A DNA stretch of 64,000 bases from Halalkalibacter oceani (lineage in GTDB: Bacteria; Bacillota; Bacilli; Bacillales; Bacillaceae_D), in assembly GCF_040544555.1 (NCBI RefSeq), contig NZ_JBEPKD010000001.1, positions 620,001-684,000 on the forward strand, given 5' to 3'. The translations under genes and the position numbers were made by a program. Below the pieces are notes generated by a model. The model did not search any database and was not told the DNA's origin. It saw nothing but the letters and a program-made list of their open reading frames with translations. Of this stretch, positions 41,419-50,913 are shown piece by piece; within the stretch, counting starts at the first letter, position 1; every line of letters begins with the position of its first letter.

Positions 41419-42291
41419 CTATCCTTTAAATGAATAAGACGGCGTTCCTTTCACTCCCGGTTTAATGTGGAAGACCCCACCTGAATGCGGGTAGCGCTGT
41501 AATTCTTCTTCACTAAGCCCTCTTCTCGCCGTCGTAATAAACAATTCGTCAAGCTGTTCACCGCCAAAGCAGCAGGATGTCACTTGCTTCGCCGGGACAG
41601 CAACTTCACCAATTCTCTCCCCTGTTCGCGGGTTCCAGCGTGACACCTTATAGCCGCCCCATTGCGCCACCCAAAGCATGTCATCCTGGTCGATTGTCAT
41701 CCCGTCCGGAATCCCCTCACCTTCCGGAATGGTGACAACAACGCGCTTGTTCGTGATTTCTCCTGTTGCCAGCTCGTAATCAAAAGCGTTGACCTGCTTC
41801 GTCGGAGAATCAATATAATACATCGTTTTACGATCGCTTGACCAGGCCAGCCCGTTTGAAATCGTAATATCGCTCAGCTTTTGCTCGACTGTCCGGTCCG
41901 GATGAAGAACATAGAGAGAGCCGCTCGGCTTCTGCTCATCAATGTCCATCGTCCCCGCCCAAAAACGGCCCGCCGGATCACATTTTCCATCATTGAAGCG
42001 GTTGTCAGCCAATTCAGGTTCCGGATTGCTGATCAGCTCAGCTTCACCGGTCGCTTCATCAAGCGTATAAAAGCCGGTTTGAGTGGCGACGAGCAGGCCA
42101 CCCTGTTCCCTGACAACAACCGCTCCGACAAGATCCCCAACCTCAGTCACTTCAGTTGTCTCCGTCTCCGGCTGAAAGCAATGAACAGTTTTCCCCAGTA
42201 TATCGACCCAGTAAAAACGCTGAGATTTGCCGTCCCAGCATGGGCCCTCTCCAAGCAGTGATTTGGCATCAATTCGTAGCGTCGCCTTCAT
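41419..42291 (-). CDS. SMP-30/gluconolactonase-family lactonase
   Basis: A 290-residue six-bladed propeller hydrolysing sugar lactones. Metal-binding residues sit in LLGEGPCWD (Glu), NRFNDGKCDPAGRFW (Asn-Asp) and ISNGLAWSSD/IPDGMTIDQD (Asp). Last gene of the sugar operon, 27 nt after the zinc dehydrogenase gene, with AGGAGG. Its likely substrate is a lactone produced by the Gfo/Idh/MocA or zinc dehydrogenase encoded just upstream (inference from order). Confidence 0.9.
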   Translation of the reverse strand: MKATLRIDAKSLLGEGPCWDGKSQRFYWVDILGKTVHCFQPETETTEVTEVGDLVGAVVVREQGGLLVATQTGFYTLDEATGEAELISNPEPELADNRFNDGKCDPAGRFWAGTMDIDEQKPSGSLYVLHPDRTVEQKLSDITISNGLAWSSDRKTMYYIDSPTKQVNAFDYELATGEITNKRVVVTIPEGEGIPDGMTIDQDDMLWVAQWGGYKVSRWNPRTGERIGEVAVPAKQVTSCCFGGEQLDELFITTARRGLSEEELQRYPHSGGVFHIKPGVKGTPSYSFKG

Positions 42292-42318
42292 TTTTTTCTT
42301 CCTCCTTTAGTTCTTTTT

Positions 42319-43368
42319 TCAGCAAACGTGGATGACAATTTTAATAATCTCCGGATCCTTGCGCTCCATTAAGGAAAAAGCCTGTTCTAATTCATGAAGC
42401 GAAAAGCGGTGCGTCACGAGACTCGCTGTGTCCAGCTTCTTCGTTTCAAGTAATTCGACGACACTCTGCCAAACTCCTGGGCTTCCTAAGGAACCGCAAA
42501 TGTCGAGATCACTTGTGACAATCGTATCGAGATCAATCTTCGCCCGTTTCCCTCCGCATAAGCCGAGCAGGACGATGCGGCCACCGGCCGCGGCGATTTG
42601 CGTTATGCTTTCGACTGCTGCCGGACTCCCGCTCGCTTCGATAATCCGACTGAACATTTCACCATTGGTAAGGGCGGCTGCCCGTTCAATGAGATCATCG
42701 CGGGAGAGATCAATGATTTCATCAGAACCAAGCTCAAGCCCTTGTCGGAGTCGCGTCTCTCTCATATCAATCAGGACGACCTGTTTCGCACCATAGGCTT
42801 TTGCTGCTTGAACAGCCAACAGTCCGACCGGTCCTGCTCCGATGATCGCTACGCTGTCCTCAGGCGTAACCTCCAGTCGTTTGATACCGCGCAAGGAAAC
42901 CGCCGCCGGTTCAAGCAGGCAGGCTTGCTCATAGGAAATTGACGGATCGAACACGTGGAGCGCATGTGCCGGGTAAACCATATATTCTGCGCAGGCACCA
43001 TCTTTTCCGAGCACCCCATTCTCGACCCGGTTCGGACAGAGATTATAGCTGCCAGCAAGGCATGTGCGGCACGTTCCGCAGGAAATCGTCGTTTCCCCAA
43101 CGACGCGGTCGCCAATCTTGACCCGTGTAACGTCGCGGCCGATGTCAACCACTTCACCCGACCACTCATGACCTGGAATAATCGGGTATGTCGCCTGGCC
43201 GTTAAGAAAATAGATCATTTCTCCCTGGTAAATCTCTAAATCCGTCGCACAAACGCCGACACAATGTACTTTGACGATGACGTCATTCTCTTTGCAGACC
43301 GGCCGCTCAACTTCCTGATAGCGTAGTGATCGCGCCCCGGTCAGCTGCATTGCCTTCATCGTTTTCAT
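42319..43368 (-). CDS. Zinc-dependent medium-chain dehydrogenase (sorbitol/threonine dehydrogenase-like)
   Basis: A 349-residue polyol- or sugar-type dehydrogenase. Cys40 (GVCATDL), His67-Glu68 (GHEWSG) bind catalytic zinc; Cys97, 100, 103 and 111 bind structural zinc; GAGPVGLLAV binds NAD, with an aspartate (LIDMRETR) following. It overlaps the Gfo/Idh/MocA gene by 4 nt (ATGA), so both enzymes probably act on the same imported sugar or its product. Confidence 0.9.
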   Translation of the reverse strand: MKTMKAMQLTGARSLRYQEVERPVCKENDVIVKVHCVGVCATDLEIYQGEMIYFLNGQATYPIIPGHEWSGEVVDIGRDVTRVKIGDRVVGETTISCGTCRTCLAGSYNLCPNRVENGVLGKDGACAEYMVYPAHALHVFDPSISYEQACLLEPAAVSLRGIKRLEVTPEDSVAIIGAGPVGLLAVQAAKAYGAKQVVLIDMRETRLRQGLELGSDEIIDLSRDDLIERAAALTNGEMFSRIIEASGSPAAVESITQIAAAGGRIVLLGLCGGKRAKIDLDTIVTSDLDICGSLGSPGVWQSVVELLETKKLDTASLVTHRFSLHELEQAFSLMERKDPEIIKIVIHVC

Positions 43369-44360
43369 CTGCTGCCGTCACGCTCCTTTTGAGTAACCTG
43401 ATAAGAAACAAATGACGTTCCTTGATGCTGCTCGGCAAGCTCAACCAGCTCCTGCACCGCTTTCGCATCCGCCAACGTAGAAAGCGGCGGCTTTCCGGCA
43501 GCAATACATTCCTCTATAACATACTTCGCCTCAAAATAGAATAAATCCTCGTAGCGCGGGTAAGCTTTACTCAAAGTTCCGAGAGACCGCTCATAGACGA
43601 CATCCTGCCAATTATGAACCGCTCCGCCGTTGGAGCCGAGAATTTTCACCATATACGTCCATGGATTCGTCGTTTTGTCATCGCAGGCAAAGCTGGAAAA
43701 GAGCACAACCTGCGCCCCGTTTTCCATTCCAAGAATGATAATCGACTGATCCTCCTGATCCAGCTCGTCATAATGCAATTTCGTCGTATGACAGCCAATC
43801 GTTTTCGGCAGACCGAGAAGATAGAGCGTCGTATAAAGATGATGGGTCATGATCTGGCGGTTGACCCCTGGATAATGGGACGCCAGCTCCTCGCTGTGAA
43901 AGAGATTAAACGTCATCCAGACGCTGCAAATTTGGCCGAACACTCCTTCTTCAATATGTCGGCGGAAACGAATGATTTCCGGATAATAAATATAATTATG
44001 AGCGGGAAAGCACACCTTGCCGGCTTTCTTTGCCGCTTGCTCCAATTTTTCGATCTCGGCAACATTCATCGCAACTGGCTTTTCGACAAGAACATGCTTT
44101 CCGGACTCAAGCGCCCTTGTCGCATGTTCGACATGGAGCTCGACCGGCGAAAGCACATAAATCAGCTCGATCTCCTTTTGCGCCAGCAATTCAGTCAAAG
44201 TTGGATAAGAGACCGCTCCCCATTCCTGCGCGCGCTTTACCGCCAATTGCCCGTTCGGTTCGTAAAATCCGACTACCTCAGCTGCTTCAATTTGCTGCAA
44301 CGCCTGGTAATGCACTTCAGAGATCGCTCCTGCTCCGATAAAACCAATTTTCATTGTCAT
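43365..44360 (-). CDS. Gfo/Idh/MocA-family oxidoreductase
   Basis: A 331-residue NAD(P)-dependent sugar dehydrogenase. The N-terminus has GFIGAGAISEVH (dinucleotide loop), then the canonical EKPVAMNVAEIEKL with its substrate-contact lysine; the catalytic His-containing helix follows at about 175 (MTHHLYTTLYLLG). GGAGG precedes the ATG by 5 nt. It lies 16 nt after the permease gene and overlaps the zinc dehydrogenase. Likely oxidises an aldose, inositol-like or amino-sugar ring. Confidence 0.9.
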   Translation of the reverse strand: MTMKIGFIGAGAISEVHYQALQQIEAAEVVGFYEPNGQLAVKRAQEWGAVSYPTLTELLAQKEIELIYVLSPVELHVEHATRALESGKHVLVEKPVAMNVAEIEKLEQAAKKAGKVCFPAHNYIYYPEIIRFRRHIEEGVFGQICSVWMTFNLFHSEELASHYPGVNRQIMTHHLYTTLYLLGLPKTIGCHTTKLHYDELDQEDQSIIILGMENGAQVVLFSSFACDDKTTNPWTYMVKILGSNGGAVHNWQDVVYERSLGTLSKAYPRYEDLFYFEAKYVIEECIAAGKPPLSTLADAKAVQELVELAEQHQGTSFVSYQVTQKERDGSR

Positions 44361-44376
44361 CCAAGCCTCCATTTTT

Positions 44377-45408
44377 TTAACGTTTGATCGAACTCATCAC
44401 ATTCGCCGCAACGGCGATGAGCAGCACGAGTCCGATCGCCAGATTTTGTCCGTCCGAGCCGATTCCAAGCAAATTCAGCCCATTGACGAGTACACCCATC
44501 AGAAACACGCCGACCAATGTCCGCCACATACTGCCGGACCCGCCAAACAGCGCGGTGCCCCCAAGAATGACAGCGGCAATCGGCGGCAGCATCAGTCCAA
44601 CACCTGCGGTGACTTGCGCGCTGCCGACACGGCCGAGCATCATGATCCCGGCGAGAGCCGCGCAGCCGCCGCTGATCATCAGCACAATGATCTTATGCTT
44701 CGCCACATGAATGCCGGACATTTTCGCCGCTTCCTTATTGCCGCCAATCGCGTATAAATTTCGCCCAAATACGGTTTTGCTTAAAATGATGTGGCTAATC
44801 ATAAAGACGAACGCGAAGACGAGGATGATCACCGGAATGCCGAACAACGTGCCTGAGCCGAACCATTGCAGGCTGTCGGGAATGCCGTATAACGGCTGTG
44901 CCCCCGATAAGAATAAATAAGCCCCTTCGGCGATATACATCATCGCCAATGTCGCCATAAAAGACGGAACCATCAGCTTCGCGTTGAAAAAACCGGCAAT
45001 CGCGCCAATCCCCGCGCCGGCGAGAATCGTCACGATAAAGGCGAGCCAGACCGGAAGCTGAAAGCCGATGTCATACCCTCCCGTTGCCAGCGCCCCGGCC
45101 AACAGGCCACATAACGTCATAATGTGGGCAATACTTAAATCGATCTCGGCCGAAATAATAACGAAGGTGACGCCCACCGCCATGACACCGATGATTGAAA
45201 CCTGACGCAATATATTAATGATGTTGCCGTACGTTAAAAAGTGAGGCGATAAAATCGAAAAGACGATAATCGCCAAAATCAAGCCGACGATCGGCCCGAC
45301 GACGGCGTAATTGACATTCCTCAGCTTAGCTTTCCATTGGGCTTTTCCACTTTCTTCATCGAGCACAGACCCTGTTTGCGGCTCGAGCGGACTGTTTTGT
45401 TGCGTCAT
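44377..45408 (-). CDS. Sugar ABC transporter permease, RbsC type
   Basis: A 343-residue BPD_transp_2 permease of about ten helices after a 30-residue cytoplasmic leader. Landmarks are GVTFVIISAEIDLSIAHIM and LGGTALFGGSGSMWRTLVGVFLMGVLVNGLNLLGI. It forms the channel with the preceding RbsA-type ATPase and the lipoprotein receptor. The start ATG has GGAG 8 nt upstream and lies a few bases from the ATPase stop. Confidence 0.93.
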   Translation of the reverse strand: MTQQNSPLEPQTGSVLDEESGKAQWKAKLRNVNYAVVGPIVGLILAIIVFSILSPHFLTYGNIINILRQVSIIGVMAVGVTFVIISAEIDLSIAHIMTLCGLLAGALATGGYDIGFQLPVWLAFIVTILAGAGIGAIAGFFNAKLMVPSFMATLAMMYIAEGAYLFLSGAQPLYGIPDSLQWFGSGTLFGIPVIILVFAFVFMISHIILSKTVFGRNLYAIGGNKEAAKMSGIHVAKHKIIVLMISGGCAALAGIMMLGRVGSAQVTAGVGLMLPPIAAVILGGTALFGGSGSMWRTLVGVFLMGVLVNGLNLLGIGSDGQNLAIGLVLLIAVAANVMSSIKR

Positions 45409-45413
45409 CGGAA

Positions 45414-46943
45414 TCACTCCTCTTGATTTTCAAAAATACTGCTCATAATTTTCTCTTTCGTTACCTCGCCTTCCCTAAGCTCCTTGACAATTCGTCCTTC
45501 GTGCATCACAAGACAGCGATTGGACAGACCGATCAACTCCGGAAATTCTGAAGAAATAAACAAAATCGCCGCTCCTTGGTCGGCCATCGCCTTCATGATC
45601 CGGTAAATTTCCGACTTGGCATTGACGTCTACGCCCCTCGTCGGCTCATCAAAGATCAGCACGCGTCCCTTTGCCGCTAGCCACTTTGCCAGCACGACCT
45701 TTTGCTGATTGCCACCGCTCAAATGAAGAATGAGCGCATCCTCAGACGGGGTTTTCACATTGAGCATCTCAATATATGTCCGCGCCTTTAGACGCTCAAG
45801 CTTGTCACTGATCAGCCCTCTTCTGACCGTATCCTTCACCGTCGTCAGGTTAATGTTTTCCTTGACGCCGAGCGTGCCAACAAAGCCTTCCTTTTTGCGA
45901 TCCTCTGTGATCAGTCCGATGCCGTGCTTGATCGCCTGGGCCGGACTTTTAACTTCAATTTCCTTCCCGCCGAGCAGCAGCCGGCCGCCATCCTTTGGGT
46001 CGGCGCCAAAAATCGCCCGTGCCAGCTCCGTCCTGCCTGCGCCCTTCAACCCGGCCAGGCCGACAATTTCACCACTTCTAATTTGCAAAGAAATATTCGC
46101 GAAGCGACCGGCCGAGCTGAAATGTTCGACCTCAAGCAGCACCTCGCCAAACGAGTCCGCCTTTGGCGGATAAAGCTCGGTCAGCTCATCCTGATTCGTC
46201 CCCGTCATCAAGGAAATGAAAACCTTTTCCAATTCGTCCTTCTTTCCATTTACGCTCATCGTGTCAATCAGCTCACCGTCACGCAACACAGTCAGCCGGT
46301 CAGAAATCGCAAAGATCTCTTCAAATTTATGTGTGATAAAAATGATCGCCTTCTCCTGCTGTTTCAGCTTGCGAATCGTCGCAAACAGCCGCTGAACCTC
46401 ACTTTCACTGAGCGCCGAGGTCGGCTCATCAAGTAAAATCATCTCAGCATTCTGGCTCAGCACTTTCGCAATTTCAATCATTTGCTGGTCGGCAATACTC
46501 AACTGACCAACAAGCTGGTGCGGAGACACCGTCATTTCAAGCTCCGCTAAAATCTGTCTGCTGTCACGAATCAGCTTCTTTCGATTAACGAAGCCCGCTT
46601 TATTACGCGGCAGACGTCCGAGATAAATATTTTCCGCCACACTCAGCTCCGGAACGAGGCTCAGCTCCTGATGAACCATACCGATTCCAAGCTTTCTCGC
46701 CTCTTCGGTATTACCCGGCTTCACCAGCTCGCCATGAAGATAAAGCTCTCCATCATAATCGGTATGAATGCCGTCGATAATTTTGATTAAGGTGCTTTTC
46801 CCGGCTCCGTTCGCCCCGAGCAGCGTATGGACTTCGCCTTTGCGGAATGTGATCGAAATATCGCGCAAAACCGGAATGCCGCCGAACTGCTTGCCTATGT
46901 TTTTCGCAGTCAAAATCGGGATTTCAGCGGAAGTCATCATCAT
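45414..46943 (-). CDS. Sugar ABC transporter duplicated ATPase, RbsA/MglA type
   Basis: A 509-residue ATPase of two nucleotide-binding halves. The first has GANGAGKSTL, LSIADQQMIEIAKVL and LDEPTSAL; the second has a degenerate Walker A (GLKGAGRTEL, without the Lys-Ser pair), LSGGNQQKVVLAKWLA and FDEPTRGVDV. This asymmetry is normal for RbsA/XylG-type proteins. The three consecutive ATG codons follow GGAGG. A hairpin separates it from the receptor gene. Confidence 0.95.
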   Translation of the reverse strand: MMMTSAEIPILTAKNIGKQFGGIPVLRDISITFRKGEVHTLLGANGAGKSTLIKIIDGIHTDYDGELYLHGELVKPGNTEEARKLGIGMVHQELSLVPELSVAENIYLGRLPRNKAGFVNRKKLIRDSRQILAELEMTVSPHQLVGQLSIADQQMIEIAKVLSQNAEMILLDEPTSALSESEVQRLFATIRKLKQQEKAIIFITHKFEEIFAISDRLTVLRDGELIDTMSVNGKKDELEKVFISLMTGTNQDELTELYPPKADSFGEVLLEVEHFSSAGRFANISLQIRSGEIVGLAGLKGAGRTELARAIFGADPKDGGRLLLGGKEIEVKSPAQAIKHGIGLITEDRKKEGFVGTLGVKENINLTTVKDTVRRGLISDKLERLKARTYIEMLNVKTPSEDALILHLSGGNQQKVVLAKWLAAKGRVLIFDEPTRGVDVNAKSEIYRIMKAMADQGAAILFISSEFPELIGLSNRCLVMHEGRIVKELREGEVTKEKIMSSIFENQEE

Positions 46944-46971
46944 CCTTCCCTCCTTGCGTTTCTATCTTTTG

Positions 46972-47007
46972 AAAAAGCGGCGAGCGACATTTGCTTCACT
47001 CGCCGCT
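46972..47007 (-). terminator. Attenuating hairpin between receptor and ATPase genes
   Basis: AGCGGCGAGTG and CGCTCGCCGCT form an 11-bp G+C-rich stem (one wobble) followed by TTTTTC on the minus strand, 5 nt after the receptor stop. It probably ends most transcripts here, giving excess binding protein over transporter. Confidence 0.8.
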
Positions 47008-47012
47008 ATCCG

Positions 47013-48017
47013 TTACCACGCTTTCGTTTCAAGCATTTCTTCCGCATTTTCTTGATAAATAAGCTCTGTCGGCACCCACACATTCTCCTCGACTTCTTCC
47101 CCGTTTAAATGAGCAAGCGCCGCCTTCATTCCGTCACCAAGCATGCTCGGCAGCTGCAGCGACGTTCCGTAAATTTCGCCCGTGATAATCTTTTCCACCG
47201 TCGAAACCTGACCATCCATCCCGAACAGAACAAGGTCTTCCGCCCGACCGGCCGCATTTGCCGCCTGGAGTGCGCCTTCGATCATCATGTCGTTATGAGA
47301 AATGAAGCCATGGAGCTCGGAATTCGCCGTTAAAATATCCTCCGCGACCCCGAGTGCCACCGTTGAGGAAAATTCGCCGGTGAGGCTTGTGACGATTTCA
47401 ACCCGTTCATCCGCTTCCAGCACATTGTGAATCCCTCTTCCCCGTTCGATTGCCGCTGATGAGCCCGGCGTTCCTTCCAGCTCAGCAACCTTCCACGTTT
47501 CGGCGTCCGGATGCTTTTCTTCGAGCCCTTCAAGAAACTTCTTCGCCGCACTTTCCCCCATTTCAACATGGTTCGTGCCGATATGGGCGACAATATCGAC
47601 GCTGTCTCCCTCAACCGAGCGGTCGACTGTAAAAACAGGAATGCCCTGCTCATTTGCATGGCGGATCGCCGGAATCACGCCTTCTGTCGTGATCGGAATA
47701 ATAACGAGCGCATCGACTCCTCTGGTCACCATGTCTTCAATATCCTGATTTTGTTTCGATTGATTATCCTCAGCGTTGAAAAATAACGCTTCTACTCCTA
47801 ACTCTTCAGCTGTCGTTTCCCATGACTTTTGCGCAGCAACAAAAAAGGTAAATTCTAATGAAGGAACAGATGTACCAATGACAATGTTATCGCTTTCATT
47901 ATTAGCCTCGCCATTATCCGTGCCGCCTACTGCCTCTGAGCCTGTATCCTGTGAGCACGCCGCCAGTACACAGCAAAAAATGATCATCATTCCAAGACAT
48001 AATTGCCATTTTCTCAT
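47013..48017 (-). CDS. Sugar-binding lipoprotein, RbsB-like
   Basis: Receptor of the sugar importer, 334 residues. The lipobox is VLAAC (Cys20), and an acidic Asn-rich linker follows. The periplasmic-binding core has VIGTSVPSLEFTFFVAAQK, NQSKQNQDIEDMVTRGVDALVIIP and VFTVDRSVEG, the ribose/galactose-receptor pattern. It is the first gene of the operon, after a promoter with an overlapping cre box and divergent from an AraC regulator. Ligand undetermined. Confidence 0.92.
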   Translation of the reverse strand: MRKWQLCLGMMIIFCCVLAACSQDTGSEAVGGTDNGEANNESDNIVIGTSVPSLEFTFFVAAQKSWETTAEELGVEALFFNAEDNQSKQNQDIEDMVTRGVDALVIIPITTEGVIPAIRHANEQGIPVFTVDRSVEGDSVDIVAHIGTNHVEMGESAAKKFLEGLEEKHPDAETWKVAELEGTPGSSAAIERGRGIHNVLEADERVEIVTSLTGEFSSTVALGVAEDILTANSELHGFISHNDMMIEGALQAANAAGRAEDLVLFGMDGQVSTVEKIITGEIYGTSLQLPSMLGDGMKAALAHLNGEEVEENVWVPTELIYQENAEEMLETKAW

Positions 48018-48114
48018 TTTTCTTCCTCCTTTTGTCTCTCGTACTCTCTTTGACCCCTTGTCAATCTGACTCTTCTTGCTTTGTCTCTTTCTTCCATTTG
48101 AAGAAAGTTATTGT

Positions 48115-48138
48115 ATTATATACGGGCAATCGCTTGGA
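48115..48138 (-). promoter_or_regulatory. Sugar-operon -10 with overlapping cre box
   Basis: On the minus strand TCCAAGCGATTGCC (cre-like, 12 of 14 positions) lies 4 nt upstream of a perfect TATAAT, i.e. between -35 and -10, a classic CcpA repression position. The -35 is poor, consistent with dependence on the divergent AraC-type activator. Confidence 0.55.
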
Positions 48139-48251
48139 TAGTCGTACAATATCATGCACATATTGGTCATCTTCTCAGCTTTCTTACTAATTTTCTGTGA
48201 AAATCCTCATAGAATAAGAGCAGGACAACATGCAGGAAAAGGAGGATCAAC

Positions 48252-49133
48252 ATGGTTCAGCTTTCTTTCGATGCTACCCGGTCTGCCGGAGACGAATTTT
48301 CGTTTGAAAAAACACCCGGTCTATGCTACGTCGGCCTGTTAGAGAATCAGCCAAACTGGTATTTTCCGAGCCATAAACATAATGACCTAAGTGAAGTGAT
48401 CTATATTGCCGGGGGAGAAGGAATATTTAAGATTAACAATCAGACCTATAAAGGGGGAAAAGGAGACATTCTCATTTATAACAAAGGCGTGATCCATGAG
48501 GAATTTTCCAAGCCGGACGCTCCGGTCAAGCTCTACTTTCTCGGAATTGGCAACGTGGCGATTTCCGGTTTGGCAGAAGGAGATATCATCCCCGCAACGG
48601 TTGAGCCTGTTTTGAAAAGAAACGAATGCTCACCTTATATCGAGGCATGTATGAAGAAAATATTTCAGGAAAATCAGGACAAGCAGCCCGGCTTTGCCGC
48701 CGTCTGCCAGCAGTTGACACTCATCATTTTGACGATCATTCAGCGGATCACAGCCGTGCAAAAAGAGCCGGTACACACCGGTCGCGCGCCATCGTTAAGC
48801 TTGCGGATGAAAACGTATATTGAAGAAAATTATATGGAAAATATTACGCTGCAACAGATCGCCGATCATTTTTTTATCAGTCCGAGCTATGTCTGCCATA
48901 TTTTCAAAAAAGATATCGGCTATTCCCCGATGCATTATTTGCTTCGCTGCCGGATCGGTGAAGCAAAGCGGCTGCTTCTCACGACCGATTTACGCATTTA
49001 CGAGATTGCCAGACTCGTCGGCTATGATAACCCGAACTACTTTACGATGATGTTCAAGGAGATGACAAGGGAAACGCCAACACAGTTCAGACGTAACAAT
49101 ACAACGATAAAAGGACTTGCCGCGGAAGGTTGA
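48252..49133 (+). CDS. AraC-family regulator of the sugar operon
   Basis: A 293-residue protein with an N-terminal cupin (about 20-110, HKHNDLSEVIYIAGGEG and GGKGDILIYNKGVIHE) and two C-terminal AraC helix-turn-helix units (about 185-285: ITLQQIADHFFISPSYVCHIFKKDIG and IYEIARLVGYDNPNYFTMMFK). The metal- or sugar-binding cupin probably senses the imported sugar. It is divergent from the RbsB-type gene and is the obvious activator. AAGGAGG precedes the ATG. Confidence 0.93.
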   Translation: MVQLSFDATRSAGDEFSFEKTPGLCYVGLLENQPNWYFPSHKHNDLSEVIYIAGGEGIFKINNQTYKGGKGDILIYNKGVIHEEFSKPDAPVKLYFLGIGNVAISGLAEGDIIPATVEPVLKRNECSPYIEACMKKIFQENQDKQPGFAAVCQQLTLIILTIIQRITAVQKEPVHTGRAPSLSLRMKTYIEENYMENITLQQIADHFFISPSYVCHIFKKDIGYSPMHYLLRCRIGEAKRLLLTTDLRIYEIARLVGYDNPNYFTMMFKEMTRETPTQFRRNNTTIKGLAAEG

Positions 49134-49160
49134 TCTTTCACCTTTCCACGGACAAGTCCT
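49112..49160. terminator. Hairpin overlapping the AraC gene's 3' end
   Basis: AGGACTTG and CAAGTCCT pair, with inner CCGCGGAAGG/CCTTTCCACGG arms; the AraC stop codon is in the loop side. No T run. Inner arm resembles other terminators of this window. Confidence 0.5.
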
Positions 49161-49205
49161 AAGCAATATCGAACAGTTGCGGGCAAAGCTTGGCTATCTG
49201 CAAGT

Positions 49206-49676
49206 TCACTTCGTCAGCTCGATAAAAGCCGCCACGGTCAGCTGCTGTAAATCGTTCGTTTGCAGCTCAAGCTGGAGACCGATCCTTCCGGCACTGACAA
49301 TCAAGGACGGCAGCCTCTGTGCGTTGCTGTCAATAAAAGTCGGGAAGCGCTTTTTCATCGCAATCGGCGAACAGCCGCCACGGACATAGCCGGTAACGCC
49401 AAGTAAATCCTTGACCGCAAGCATTTCCACCTTTTTTTCCTGACAGGCTTTTGCCGCCTTTTTCAAATCGAGCTCCTGCGCCACCGGAATTAGAAAAACA
49501 TAATAAGCGTTTTTCGCTCCCTGTGCGACGAGCGTTTTGTAAACTGTCTCTGCGTCCTTGCCGATTTTGGCCGCAACGGAGACGCCGTCGATTTTTCCGT
49601 CATTCGTTTCATAGCTGATCATTTGATAATCAACCCGCTCTTTATCCAACAGTCTCATCGCATTTGTTTTTTTCAT
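49206..49676 (-). CDS. ybaK: YbaK/EbsC-type Cys-tRNA(Pro) deacylase
   Basis: A 156-residue editing-domain protein that hydrolyses mis-charged cysteinyl-tRNA(Pro). KTLVAQG, LIPVAQELDLKKAAKA, GYVRGGCSPIAMKKRFPTFID and GRIGLQLELQ match the family, including the conserved lysine after TVYKTL. The start was placed at MKKTNAMRLL, which has GAGGAA at 4-9 nt; an upstream extension runs into the efflux-pump gene. Confidence 0.88.
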   Translation of the reverse strand: MKKTNAMRLLDKERVDYQMISYETNDGKIDGVSVAAKIGKDAETVYKTLVAQGAKNAYYVFLIPVAQELDLKKAAKACQEKKVEMLAVKDLLGVTGYVRGGCSPIAMKKRFPTFIDSNAQRLPSLIVSAGRIGLQLELQTNDLQQLTVAAFIELTK

Positions 49677-49683
49677 CGATTCC

Positions 49684-50913
49684 TCACATAACCTTTTTTG
49701 TTTGAAGTGTTTTTGCCGCGATCGTCTTTCGCAAGCCAAATTGATACACGAACAAGGCCGCCGCACTGCACAGCAAAATAATCAATCCCATCGGCAATGC
49801 CGTAGCTCCGGCAATTCCAACTAACGGAGCCATCGCCCCGCCAATGCTGAATTGCACAAGCCCGAGTAAAGCTGAAGCACTTCCGGCATGACTCCCTTGG
49901 CTCTTCATCGCCAGAGAGACTCCGCTCGGGTTAATGAAGCCGATGCTGGAAACCGTGAGAAATAGCGCGACTAAAAGCGCGAGTAAGCCGGCCTCCATAA
50001 ACACGACAACCGAGAGGATCACCCCTCCGCTAACTAGGAGCAATAGACCGATGAATAGAAATCGAATCTCCGGAACCCGGTCGGCGAAGCGGCCCGTTAC
50101 TTGTGAAGCAATAATCAATCCGAGTGCATTCACCCCGAAAATGATGCTGTACATTTGCGGTGACACCTGAAAAAGATCCTGAAGTACAAATGGTGATCCT
50201 GAAATGTAGGCGAACATCCCGCCAGACGCAAGTCCGACAATCAGAGCATAGCTCATAAACAAGCGGTCCTTCAGCAATCGTTTAAATACCGCCAGCGTTT
50301 CGCCGATCCCGCCAGTTGAACGGCTCTCTTCACCTAACGTTTCAGGTAAACGCCATGTAATAAGAAGAAGCATCACAGCCCCCAGAACACTAAGAGCGAC
50401 GAATATTCCGCGCCACGAAACATATTGCAGCAAAAAACCGCCTAAAACCGGCGCAAAAATCGGCGCGACTCCCATAATGAGGACAAGCAGCGAAAATATC
50501 TTCGTCATCTCTGAACCAGAATAGCGATCACGGACACACGCCCGGGAAATGACCATTCCCGCCGCCCCGGCAGCACCTTGCACAAAGCGCAGCAGCACGA
50601 GCAGCCAGATTGACGGCGCAAACGCACATAAAAGTGAAGCGACAGCGTACACAGTTAAAGCGATGATCAATGGTTTGCGGCGCCCATGAATATCGCTTAG
50701 CGGTCCGACAACCATCTGGCCAACCGCCAGCCCAAGCAAACATGCCGTTAAGCTAAGTTGAATCGTTGAGGCCGGCGTTTGGAGATGTTCAGCCATTGCC
50801 GGAAAGGCAGGCAAATACATATCGATCGTTAATGGACCAAATGCTGATAACGCCCCTAACATCACAATAAACATTCCCCTGCTCATTCGGCTTGCAGCAG
50901 CTTCTTTTTCCAT
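49684..50913 (-). CDS. Bcr/CflA-family multidrug MFS transporter
   Basis: Drug:proton antiporter with twelve predicted helices in 409 residues. The start GALSAFGPLTIDMYLPAFPAM carries the conserved intramembrane aspartate of Bcr/CflA, followed by VGPLSDIHGRRKPLI (motif A) and RFVQGAAGAAGMVISRACVRD. It lies 7 nt upstream of the ybaK start, so the two are probably co-transcribed. Confidence 0.92.
   Translation of the reverse strand: MEKEAAASRMSRGMFIVMLGALSAFGPLTIDMYLPAFPAMAEHLQTPASTIQLSLTACLLGLAVGQMVVGPLSDIHGRRKPLIIALTVYAVASLLCAFAPSIWLLVLLRFVQGAAGAAGMVISRACVRDRYSGSEMTKIFSLLVLIMGVAPIFAPVLGGFLLQYVSWRGIFVALSVLGAVMLLLITWRLPETLGEESRSTGGIGETLAVFKRLLKDRLFMSYALIVGLASGGMFAYISGSPFVLQDLFQVSPQMYSIIFGVNALGLIIASQVTGRFADRVPEIRFLFIGLLLLVSGGVILSVVVFMEAGLLALLVALFLTVSSIGFINPSGVSLAMKSQGSHAGSASALLGLVQFSIGGAMAPLVGIAGATALPMGLIILLCSAAALFVYQFGLRKTIAAKTLQTKKVM

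Noticed and set aside
43614..44387. Long plus-strand frame of about 257 codons
   Set aside because: It is antisense to the Gfo/Idh/MocA gene, has no ribosome-binding site and no recognisable domain.
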